Assembly (NCBI GenBank): GCA_016839655.1
Contig: JAEOTW010000066.1
Span: 1 to 23,139 of the forward strand
DNA from: Promethearchaeota archaeon
GTDB taxonomy: Archaea; Asgardarchaeota; Lokiarchaeia; Sigynarchaeales; SOKP01
Reading direction: 5' to 3'
Length of the DNA stretch: 23,139 bases
A program made the translations under genes and the position numbers. Positions 1 to 6,250 of the stretch are shown here, piece by piece; the stretch's first letter is position 1; every line of letters begins with the position of its first letter. The notes under the pieces were generated by a model. It ran no database searches. It was not told the origin of the DNA and saw only the letters and a program-made list of their open reading frames with translations.

Positions 1-509
1 AATGATCCTTTCATCCTACATTCTTCTGAATGATGTTTAATAAATGTGATAGAACCATCTTCTCTAAACTTATTCATGAATGCTTCTATCAACCCCATAT
101 CAAAAGCACAAGGATAAGGTGTATCAAAAACCATAATTCCTTCATTTTTAGAAGTCATTTTGAAATTATAAGAACCACAATCACCACCTTGATGATTCAT
201 ATTATAAATTCTATCAATTGATTGTAAAACTTGATCAGTAGTCTCGATATTTGACGGTAATTGAACTTTCTCAGGAATTTTCATTCCTATTACTTTAATT
301 GTAACATCACCTAATCGTTCATAGATTATTTTAAGTGAATCCAAAAATCTTTGCTGAGAATATAAACTATTTGGTTTTATATTTTTTATTCCATTTTCTT
401 CTAATATTTTAAGAGCACTGTTTCTAAAAGCGCCCATGCCATCTACCATTGATAAAATACTGGTACCATAAATTACTACTCCGGGGGTTGGTGATTTAAA
501 TAAAGGCAT
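1..509 (-). CDS. Partial conserved protein with V4R/heme-NO-binding-like C-terminal pattern
   Basis: This gene is read on the minus strand from ATG at 509 and runs off the window start, so 169 codons are visible and the C-terminus is missing. The protein begins MPLFKSPTPGVVIYG and has no obvious signal peptide or membrane segment. Central motifs include YSQQRFLDSLK, IGMKIPE, MNHQGGDCG and DTPYPCAFDMG, followed by HHSEECRMKG, where the window cuts. A PYPC-FD-G motif followed by a C-R-x-x-G signature resembles soluble sensory proteins related to the V4R/heme-NO-binding fold, where a late Cys-x-x-Gly...Cys pattern is common. That family link is my inference from the pattern. The next gene upstream on the same strand is a clearer V4R protein. 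Function unknown; a small-ligand or redox sensor is one possibility. Confidence 0.8.
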   Translation of the reverse strand, partial: MPLFKSPTPGVVIYGTSILSMVDGMGAFRNSALKILEENGIKNIKPNSLYSQQRFLDSLKIIYERLGDVTIKVIGMKIPEKVQLPSNIETTDQVLQSIDRIYNMNHQGGDCGSYNFKMTSKNEGIMVFDTPYPCAFDMGLIEAFMNKFREDGSITFIKHHSEECRMKGS

Positions 510-561
510 ATAATCTCAATTTGTCTTTTAATTTTAAAACCTATAATACCGATCTAGATTT

Positions 562-577
562 GCATATATATATGGGT
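562..577 (-). promoter_or_regulatory. Candidate TATA box for the partial gene at 1-509
   Basis: An alternating TATATATA core lies about 55-65 bases upstream of the ATG at 509 when read on the minus strand. A start site about 25 bases downstream would give a leader of roughly 30 bases. The core is nearly symmetric, so its orientation is set only by the neighbouring gene. Confidence 0.35.
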
Positions 578-705
578 AGAAAAAAATATTCTTGTGATCT
601 ATAAGCTCACGTCTAAAAGTTAAATAAGTAAAATTAATCCTAAAATGAGGAAGTTTTATTGTTAGAGAACTCTAAAAAATTGAAAAGTTGCTTGAATTAC
701 GTTCA

Positions 706-1293
706 TTAAAGTGTAGATAAAAATTCAGATACATTTTCCTCTGAATCAACCAAGTTATCATCAAGTTGTTCTCCTATCAAACCAAATTTGAATACACATC
801 TTTTTCCTCCTAGCAGAACGCACTCGATTTCTTCAACATCAACATCGAATTTTAGAGATTCAAACATACCACTAAATAGTCCTTGGTAAAGCAAACATAA
901 GTTTTTTGCCATTATATTATCTTTTTCCTCCGAAGCTAATGAATCTCCAACTGCTATTAAGATATGACCCTTTTTAAAATGTCCTACCATTTCTCCAAAC
1001 CCCATAAGTTCTAAGGCTTCAAGGTTTCCAAGAACGACTTCTTTTCGTGTAGCTATAGTTTCTTTACCCCAATCTTTATTGTAGAAGAATTTTTCAATAT
1101 AATTACGTCCAATAGTCTTACCAACCCAGATTAAGATATCATCGGCGTTTGTACCGGCAAATTCTGAAAATTCAATTAAATCAATGGGCCTTAGCATAAG
1201 TAAACGTAAATTTTTCTTTTTATCACCAAAATACAATTGACCTGTTTTCTCATCAATCATTATTTGTAATTCTTTTTTGAGTCTTTTAGACAT
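706..1293 (-). CDS. V4R (4-vinyl reductase / TRAPP-Bet3-related fold) domain protein
   Basis: This is a 195-aa soluble protein. Its middle and C-terminal part fits the V4R domain: LMLRPIDLIEF (about 32-42), a GK-IGRNYIEKFF helix (58-70), LEALELMGFG (91-100), a GHILIAVGDSLAS strand and helix (109-121), NLCLLYQGLFSGM (131-143), and a closing VEEIECVLLGGKRCVF strand pair with Cys158 and Cys166. Known V4R proteins bind small ligands or metals, and the fold is related to Bet3-type TRAPP subunits of eukaryotes. ATG at 1293 is preceded by an AGGG motif seven bases upstream, which supports the start. The two cysteines could bind metal or act in redox sensing, but this is inference. It lies downstream of the Arf-like GTPase on the same strand with a 163-bp gap, so a joint role is possible but unproven. 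Confidence 0.85.
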   Translation of the reverse strand: MSKRLKKELQIMIDEKTGQLYFGDKKKNLRLLMLRPIDLIEFSEFAGTNADDILIWVGKTIGRNYIEKFFYNKDWGKETIATRKEVVLGNLEALELMGFGEMVGHFKKGHILIAVGDSLASEEKDNIMAKNLCLLYQGLFSGMFESLKFDVDVEEIECVLLGGKRCVFKFGLIGEQLDDNLVDSEENVSEFLSTL

Positions 1294-1456
1294 AAAATAT
1301 CCCTAACTTATAATAAAAAGAAATTTATTCAGTTTTTATTTCATATAATAGAAATTTAAATGGCTAGATATTTAAATTTAATGTTTAATACATGAAATCC
1401 TAATATTTCGTCAAAATTATGTATTTTTTAATCAAAATCGTATTAATAATAAAAAA

Positions 1457-2455
1457 TTAAGAAGATATCAAATCGAATATCTCTGGAATTATAGTATCTA
1501 TGTTAAGACTAGTTTTAATTGACGTAAATACGAATTTCCATTTTCTATTCTTTATATTTTTAAATTTATAAATATTAAAAAGTTCCTTTTCCAAATTATG
1601 AACTTGATTGTCGTAATTTTCTTTAGAACTCTTGATCAAATCGATTTTATTACCTAGAATAAGCAATGGAATACCATTTAGTTCTTCATTATTTATAACA
1701 TTCCAAAACTCACTTCTAGATTCTTCAAACCTTCTTTGATTTGCAATATCAATCATATAAACAATAATATTAGAATCTTGAAGCCCTATTAACCATTTTG
1801 GTCGAAATGCTTTCTGACCAGGCATATCCCATACTGCTAATAACCCTTCTTCTTTTACTGGAATGTATTCAATGTTAAATTTTCTCGTTGGCGTAAAATA
1901 ATTCTCATTAAATTCTCCTGTCTTTAATTTTCTCACTAGACTAGATTTACCGACTTCATCAATTCCAAAAAGAAAAACTTTAAAAAATGTTTCTCTTTGA
2001 AAATAATAATCAATTTCGTAGGGTTTTTCAATTACTTCATCACCAAACCTTCGAATATCAATAAACATTGAAATTAATAAATTATCAACTTCTATTTCAT
2101 CATCGAAGGAATATCCATTACCGTTATTTAGAAGCTCATCCAATAATTCTTTAAAGATTTCCTTATAGTCATAAGGATTATCTTCATTATCAAAAATTAA
2201 ACCTATAATAATTTTTCCATTAATACAACAAGAATATATATTTAAATCATTTTTAAATTGAGCAATAGGCTCATTAATTATATAGTTCTTCTCCTTTATA
2301 ACTTGAGAAAAGCATTCTTTCTCATGTTCTTTTATGATATGATTAACAAGTAATTTATCTTTAATGCTAATAATTTCATTTGGATAACTATAAATATTAA
2401 GATCTTCTAAAGCTCGAATGTTATTTCCTTTAAACAAAAATATGTTATGTAACAA
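1457..2455 (-). CDS. Arf-like small GTPase with N-terminal longin/roadblock-like domain
   Basis: This 332-aa two-domain protein has a C-terminal Ras-superfamily GTPase (about 157-332) with all G boxes: G1 GIDEVGKSS (164-172), a G2 candidate Thr in FTPT (188, 190), G3 WDMPGQ (209-214), G4 GNKIDL (268-273) and G5 TSIKT (311-315). The GxDxxGKSS and WDxxGQ forms are typical of the Arf/Sar/SRbeta branch rather than Ras or Rab. Residues 1-150 alternate strands and helices, including IYSCCINGKIIIGLIF followed by a long helix YKEIFKELLDELL. This resembles a longin or roadblock profilin-like module, but that is a secondary-structure guess. No lipidation motif or membrane helix is visible. The start is TTG at 2455, with a stop nine codons upstream in frame; a TTG at codon 7 is the alternative. 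GTP hydrolysis is likely, since the catalytic Gln214 is kept. Confidence 0.92.
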   Translation of the reverse strand: MLHNIFLFKGNNIRALEDLNIYSYPNEIISIKDKLLVNHIIKEHEKECFSQVIKEKNYIINEPIAQFKNDLNIYSCCINGKIIIGLIFDNEDNPYDYKEIFKELLDELLNNGNGYSFDDEIEVDNLLISMFIDIRRFGDEVIEKPYEIDYYFQRETFFKVFLFGIDEVGKSSLVRKLKTGEFNENYFTPTRKFNIEYIPVKEEGLLAVWDMPGQKAFRPKWLIGLQDSNIIVYMIDIANQRRFEESRSEFWNVINNEELNGIPLLILGNKIDLIKSSKENYDNQVHNLEKELFNIYKFKNIKNRKWKFVFTSIKTSLNIDTIIPEIFDLISS

Positions 2456-2556
2456 TTCTACTTCCAGAAATCTTAATTCCTATATGGTTGAAAATAAAAA
2501 AAACTTAAAAAACGTTTGGAATCTTGTCGATTTCATATCCTTTTAAAGTTTTCGGT

Positions 2557-2571
2557 TTAATATATAAAAGG
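2557..2571 (-). promoter_or_regulatory. Candidate TATA box upstream of the GTPase gene
   Basis: On the minus strand this reads CCTTTTATATATTAA, a good archaeal box A. It lies about 105 bases before the TTG at 2455. The implied leader of roughly 80 bases contains two T-rich runs at 2491-2512, which could act as early termination signals in an archaeon. Confidence 0.4.
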
Positions 2572-2637
2572 AAATCACTCTTTTGATATTTGAAAGTGAA
2601 ACAATAAATAAATCTATAAAAAATGTTTAAATTAGTG

Positions 2638-4080
2638 TTAATCTTCTTTTTCTTCTTCAATATCCTCTGAAGATTCCTCAGTAGACGTTTCAGTTGGTTC
2701 CTCTATTGGTTCATCAACTGGTTCTGGCTTAGCTTCATCAACTGGTTCTGGAGTTGATTTCTCACCTTCCTCTGGTCCTGGTTTAGCACCTACAGGGGTT
2801 TCACAAACAGGGCATCGACTCCATCCTGGTCTTAAACCATATCCACATTTAGTACATTCCCCCAGATTCTCATCTACTTTCCATTCGGGAATATCTAGAC
2901 CCCCCTGTCGCTTTTTTGCTAACTCTTGTAATTCTTCTTCAGTCCATAATTCCATTCCCTCAGGTAAACCAGTTCCTCGCTCAGTAGCAAATTTATTCAA
3001 TTGTTCCTCAGTCCAACTTGGCATATCTGGCTGAGATGTCATTCTTTTTTGTGCTTCTTCTGCCAGTTCTTCAGCAGTCCAAGACTTTAGTTCTTGACCC
3101 CCTACCGTTCTAACTGCTCCTGGCTGTTGAGGTGCTGCTTGCCCGGGAGCTTGAGGTTGTCCAGAAGGTACATTGCAACTCTCCGCAGAAAACCGTAATA
3201 ATCCTTCAAAACACCTTGAAAATTTGTTTGGATCTTTACCTTCATCTGTTACTAATAATAACGTTGTTTTATCAGTAGGTTGAGGTACTGCAATACTGAA
3301 AACAGCAATATCTGAAGAAATTCTTTCTGACTCAATACCAGACGTAATTTTTTCCATTGAAGTCATTAGTTCATTATCCTTCATTAAAAAATCACATATA
3401 GGATCTCCATGTCTTTGGTATCCTTCATGATATTTTGCGAGATGATTTTGCGTCATTGTTGAATCTAAAGAATTAATAATAGCACTTACATAAGGATATA
3501 TATGACTTTTCGGTCCTTTTACAGAACTATCAAGCTTATAGCCCCCTAAATCAAGCGCTCCCATTACTGGAGCAAATAATGGTTTTTCATTTTTAATTTT
3601 TCCAAATATTGTTGATCTTGAAATAACACATTTAATTTCTCCATAATATGCAATTGTATTATCCATAAACTCTATTTTCTTATCAAATTTTATACGAGGA
3701 ATAGTTCGAAACAAGACATCTACCCAAGGCATTTCTTTTACTGGGACTATCGCTACACACGTTTTTTCGATTGAATCTTTTAACTTCTTAATATAATTTT
3801 TTAATTCTTTCTTTATATCTTCATACTCTTCATTTTCTAATTCTTCATTAGCTTTCTTTTCAAGTGCTTTAAACTTCTCTTCATTTACTTTTAAATTTCC
3901 ACCAAAAGATTTAATTTCTCCTACAATATTATCCTTCAAAATGGTAGTTGCTTTCTCAATTATGTCCTTTTGAAAATTTGATAGTTCTTGCTCTTCACTC
4001 GAAACTAGATAATCAACAGGATCAAATTCTAACTTGTTTACAAATACTTGAAAAAGCTTTTTTAAGACAGTATCAGACAA
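2638..4080 (-). CDS. Unknown protein with tryptophan repeats, zinc ribbon and acidic tail
   Basis: I do not recognise this 480-aa family. Residues 35-108 are Lys/Glu-rich helix, possibly coiled coil. Residues 109-300 look like a folded alpha/beta domain with PWVDVLFRTIPRIKF and FAPVMGALDLGGYKL. A Pro/Gln/Gly linker (305-322) follows. Then come three repeats with W334, W356 and W379 in WTAEEL, WTEEQL and WTEEEL, plus a degenerate fourth at W400, spaced 21-23 residues. A zinc ribbon follows with C409-x2-C412 and C423-x2-C426, and then a Pro/Glu tail (435-480). There is no signal peptide or clear membrane helix. The start is TTG at 4080 with a weak GGGAAAG upstream. The layout suggests a cytosolic adaptor: folded core, short helical repeats, zinc knuckle and charged tail. 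It is co-oriented with the GTPase and V4R genes. Confidence 0.88.
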   Translation of the reverse strand: MSDTVLKKLFQVFVNKLEFDPVDYLVSSEEQELSNFQKDIIEKATTILKDNIVGEIKSFGGNLKVNEEKFKALEKKANEELENEEYEDIKKELKNYIKKLKDSIEKTCVAIVPVKEMPWVDVLFRTIPRIKFDKKIEFMDNTIAYYGEIKCVISRSTIFGKIKNEKPLFAPVMGALDLGGYKLDSSVKGPKSHIYPYVSAIINSLDSTMTQNHLAKYHEGYQRHGDPICDFLMKDNELMTSMEKITSGIESERISSDIAVFSIAVPQPTDKTTLLLVTDEGKDPNKFSRCFEGLLRFSAESCNVPSGQPQAPGQAAPQQPGAVRTVGGQELKSWTAEELAEEAQKRMTSQPDMPSWTEEQLNKFATERGTGLPEGMELWTEEELQELAKKRQGGLDIPEWKVDENLGECTKCGYGLRPGWSRCPVCETPVGAKPGPEEGEKSTPEPVDEAKPEPVDEPIEEPTETSTEESSEDIEEEKED

Positions 4081-4132
4081 TTTCTTTCCCTTTTTTTCAG
4101 TTAATAATTTTGAATAAAATATAATGGAATGG

Positions 4133-4170
4133 ATATAAAAATTTATTTGAATTAAGCATAATATATAGGA
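4133..4170. promoter_or_regulatory. Divergent promoter region with two TATA-like boxes
   Basis: The 138-bp gap between divergent starts at 4080 and 4219 holds two candidates. GGATATAAAAATTT at 4133-4146 reads as TTTTTATATCC for the minus gene. GCATAATATATAGG at 4157-4170 suits the plus gene. Each would give a leader of about 25-35 bases. The assignment rests on position and composition only. Confidence 0.4.
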
Positions 4171-4218
4171 AATAAAGAGTCAATGTTAAAATAAACTAAT
4201 CCTGTATATTTTAGAATT

Positions 4219-5250
4219 ATGAGTGTAATAGATAAGAATTGTATTGTATGTTTTACATCTTCTATTCCTGAAAATGTAGAAGACCATCTAATTGAACAAT
4301 TGAAAAACTATAAAAATGTAAAGTTAGTATTTCGAAAGAATTCTTCAGAAGAAGAATTATTAAAGATTGTTCCATCAGCAGATATTTTAATCGGTTGGCG
4401 TCCTTCTAAAAACATATTAATTAACGCTGAGAATGCTAAATTATTTATTAATCCTGGAGCAGGAGTTCATCATCTTTTAGAGCTTTTCCGGGAAATTAAC
4501 AAGAAGAGGAGAATCCTCTTGATTAATGGTCATGGAAACTCTTATTTTGTAGCCCAACACACCGTCGCATTATTATTAACCTTAATGAATAAAATTATAC
4601 CTCATCATAAGTGGATGCAACAAGGAAGATGGAGAACGGGAGATGAAGATGCTGTATCGATTCCGTTAAGGTTTAAAAAAGTAGGTTTACTTGGATATGG
4701 TGCAATAAATCAAAAAGTCCACCGTTTTCTAAGTGGTTTTGATGTTCAATTTTGTATTTTAAGAAAGCACTGGAAAAAACATGAAGGACCTCTTCCTACA
4801 ACAATAAAAAAATATGAATTTTCTCAGTTTAATGAATTCCTTAAAGAGATTGATATACTTATAATTGCGGTACCAGTAACTTCATTAACAAGGAAACTGA
4901 TTGGAAAAATTGAACTAGACCTTTTAGGACCAAAGAGTTTGATAATAAATGTAAGTAGAGGAGAAATTATTAATGAAGAAAGTTTATTTAATGCTCTACG
5001 AGAAAATCTTATACTTGGTGCAGCTATTGATGTATGGTATAATTATAGTCCAGAAAGTGATAAACAGGGAAAAAAATTTCCTTTTAATTTTCCATTTCAT
5101 ACACTTGATAATATTATTTTATCACCACATAGAGGGTACTCTCCTTTTAATGATTTGTTAAGGTGGAATGAAGTTATTGAAAATATTTCTCGAATGGCAT
5201 GTGGACGTCAAGATTTTATCAATGTAGTGAATTTAGAGGAAGAGTATTAA
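4219..5250 (+). CDS. D-isomer-specific 2-hydroxyacid dehydrogenase-like oxidoreductase
   Basis: This 343-aa cytosolic protein has the D-2-hydroxyacid dehydrogenase layout: an N-terminal flavodoxin-like substrate domain with ADILIGW (55-60) and NPGAGVHHL, then a Rossmann domain beginning VGLLGYGAIN (155-164). The catalytic Arg is R247 in NVSRGEIINE and the His is H304 in LSPHRGY. Two oddities are visible. The last Gly of the G-x-G-x-x-G loop is Asn164. The usual catalytic Glu region (DVFxxEP) reads DVWYNYSPES, which places Tyr276 at the Glu position and leaves Glu279 displaced. DVWY forms may define a subfamily, but I could not check this. Substrate unknown; NAD(P)-dependent reduction of a 2-oxoacid is the default guess. 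ATG at 4219 has no clear SD. The gene stands alone. Confidence 0.88.
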   Translation: MSVIDKNCIVCFTSSIPENVEDHLIEQLKNYKNVKLVFRKNSSEEELLKIVPSADILIGWRPSKNILINAENAKLFINPGAGVHHLLELFREINKKRRILLINGHGNSYFVAQHTVALLLTLMNKIIPHHKWMQQGRWRTGDEDAVSIPLRFKKVGLLGYGAINQKVHRFLSGFDVQFCILRKHWKKHEGPLPTTIKKYEFSQFNEFLKEIDILIIAVPVTSLTRKLIGKIELDLLGPKSLIINVSRGEIINEESLFNALRENLILGAAIDVWYNYSPESDKQGKKFPFNFPFHTLDNIILSPHRGYSPFNDLLRWNEVIENISRMACGRQDFINVVNLEEEY

Positions 5251-5352
5251 ACAAGTAGAAGTAATATGAAATTACGTAATACTTAATAAAATCTGTGTTA
5301 AAGTATCATATATTTTGAATTTTATTAAACAGATTTTTATTTAAATTGAAAA

Positions 5353-5384
5353 ATTGTTTATTATTATTTAAATAAGTAAACAAT
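5353..5384. repeat. Nested dyad: ATTGTTTA/TAAACAAT arms around a TTATTTAAATAA palindrome
   Basis: Eight-base arms, ATTGTTTA at 5353-5360 and TAAACAAT at 5377-5384, are perfect reverse complements. Between them sits a perfect 12-base palindrome, TTATTTAAATAA, slightly off centre (3 versus 1 spacer bases). It could be a protein-binding operator or an RNA hairpin just beyond the dehydrogenase gene. High A+T makes chance dyads more likely. Confidence 0.5.
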
Positions 5385-5575
5385 CATGCAATTAATTAGA
5401 CTGAATCATATTATTATTCAACAAAATCGATAATAAAATTATAAGATTGTTCATACATCTTTATATAATAATAGAACTCCAAAACTAACTTTAAATTTGA
5501 GGAGTACAGAGACATTTTAAAAATTAATACATTAATATATGATCTGGAATATTTAAGACATGACAAATAAGTATT

Positions 5576-5623
5576 TCTTTAAATATATTAATCGGGTAAA
5601 ACCATACCTTTAAATATTAATGT
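5576..5623 (+). repeat. Two direct repeats CTTTAAATAT(AT)TAAT
   Basis: CTTTAAATATATTAAT begins at about 5577 and CTTTAAATATTAAT at about 5609, differing by one AT step, with unit starts about 32 bases apart. Between them is GGGTAAAACC, itself a small imperfect dyad. They lie about 120-165 bases before the RHH start and could be operator half-sites, perhaps for the RHH protein itself. That link is a guess. Confidence 0.35.
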
Positions 5624-5710
5624 GTAATAAAATAACTTATAAAAAAATTTGCGGTTTAAGGCGATAGTATTAAAATAGCTTTAGTCAATTTTGCCGATTT
5701 TTGAATAAGT

Positions 5711-5719
5711 CATATTTAT
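5711..5719 (+). promoter_or_regulatory. Candidate TATA box of the RHH gene, implying leaderless mRNA
   Basis: CATATTTAT lies with its centre about 26 bases before the ATG at 5741. That is the normal TATA-to-start-site distance in archaea, so transcription would begin at or near the A of the start codon. No SD motif is present before 5741, consistent with a leaderless transcript. Confidence 0.45.
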
Positions 5720-5740
5720 CACAATATAGTGTGGGTTAAA

Positions 5741-6031
5741 ATGAAAATTGTAACAGTTAACATTCCTGAATCCTATCTCGATAGTATACAAAAATTAGTG
5801 GGGGAAGATGGGTTATATCCATCTAGATCTGAGTTAATTCGAGTAGCTGTCCGCGATTTCCTGCTACGGGAATTAAAGATGGCCAATAATTTAGCTAAAT
5901 ACAAGGAAGCCGAAATTGAAGAATTTGATGATGAGAATTTTGTAAGAGTACCAGTTGAGCGCTTAAATGATAACAAGGAACCGGTGAGGGAATTTAAAAC
6001 ATACAAGATTATCAAGCGATTAGAACATTAA
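5741..6031 (+). CDS. Ribbon-helix-helix (CopG/MetJ-like) transcriptional regulator
   Basis: This is a small DNA-binding protein, 96 aa from ATG 5741. The RHH fold is complete at the N-terminus: strand MKIVTVNIPESYLDSI (1-16), turn with GLYPSRSELIRVAV (about 24-37), then a second helix ending in FLLREL. The PSRSE step between strand and helix is typical of the family. RHH proteins bind DNA as dimers through the paired beta strand. Residues 50-96 are acidic then basic, with no recognisable ligand domain and no NikR-type metal site. A GTG at 5729 would add four residues (MWVK), but strand position and TATA spacing favour ATG 5741. Short archaeal RHH proteins such as haloarchaeal CdrS control cell-division genes, but nothing here links this one to division. 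A poly-T terminator follows. Confidence 0.9.
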   Translation: MKIVTVNIPESYLDSIQKLVGEDGLYPSRSELIRVAVRDFLLRELKMANNLAKYKEAEIEEFDDENFVRVPVERLNDNKEPVREFKTYKIIKRLEH

Positions 6032-6080
6032 ATTTTTTTATATTATCATTTTTAATAATTAGATATAAGTTGGTTGGAAA

Positions 6081-6105
6081 TTTTTTTCCTTTTTTTTCTT
6101 TTTTT
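6081..6105 (+). terminator. Poly-T terminator after the RHH gene
   Basis: Three T runs (T7, T7 then T5, separated by CC and C-containing breaks) lie 50 bases beyond the RHH stop. Archaeal RNA polymerase stops at such U-tracts without needing a hairpin. This isolates the RHH transcript from the GalT-like gene downstream. Confidence 0.7.
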
Positions 6106-6250
6106 ATGAAGTCAAGTATTCTTGAAAATCCTCAATTAAGTAAAAAATAAATACAATTAAAACAATAATATTAAACCTAGTCAAAAAATTATAGAGGTAA
6201 TTGAAATTTCTGACGAGGAAGAAAGCTCCAATTATTACAACGCAGGTTTT

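Larger units (their letters stand above)
5251..5740. other. 490-bp gene-free AT-rich region upstream of the RHH gene
   Basis: I found no credible coding frame or tRNA here. The region holds an imperfect dyad at 5353-5384, a pair of near-identical direct repeats at about 5576-5592 and 5609-5623, and a promoter candidate at 5711-5719. It is the longest gene-free stretch in the window, so a regulatory region or small RNA is possible. Confidence 0.6.

Noticed and set aside
30..221. 63-codon plus-strand open frame
   Set aside because: It lies antisense inside the partial minus-strand gene at 1-509, which has conserved-looking motifs; the plus frame has none.
6161..6250. In-frame N-terminal extension of the GalT-like gene
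   Set aside because: The frame is open for 30 codons after a TAA at 6158 but has no ATG, GTG or TTG, and the GalT fold fits a start at 6251.
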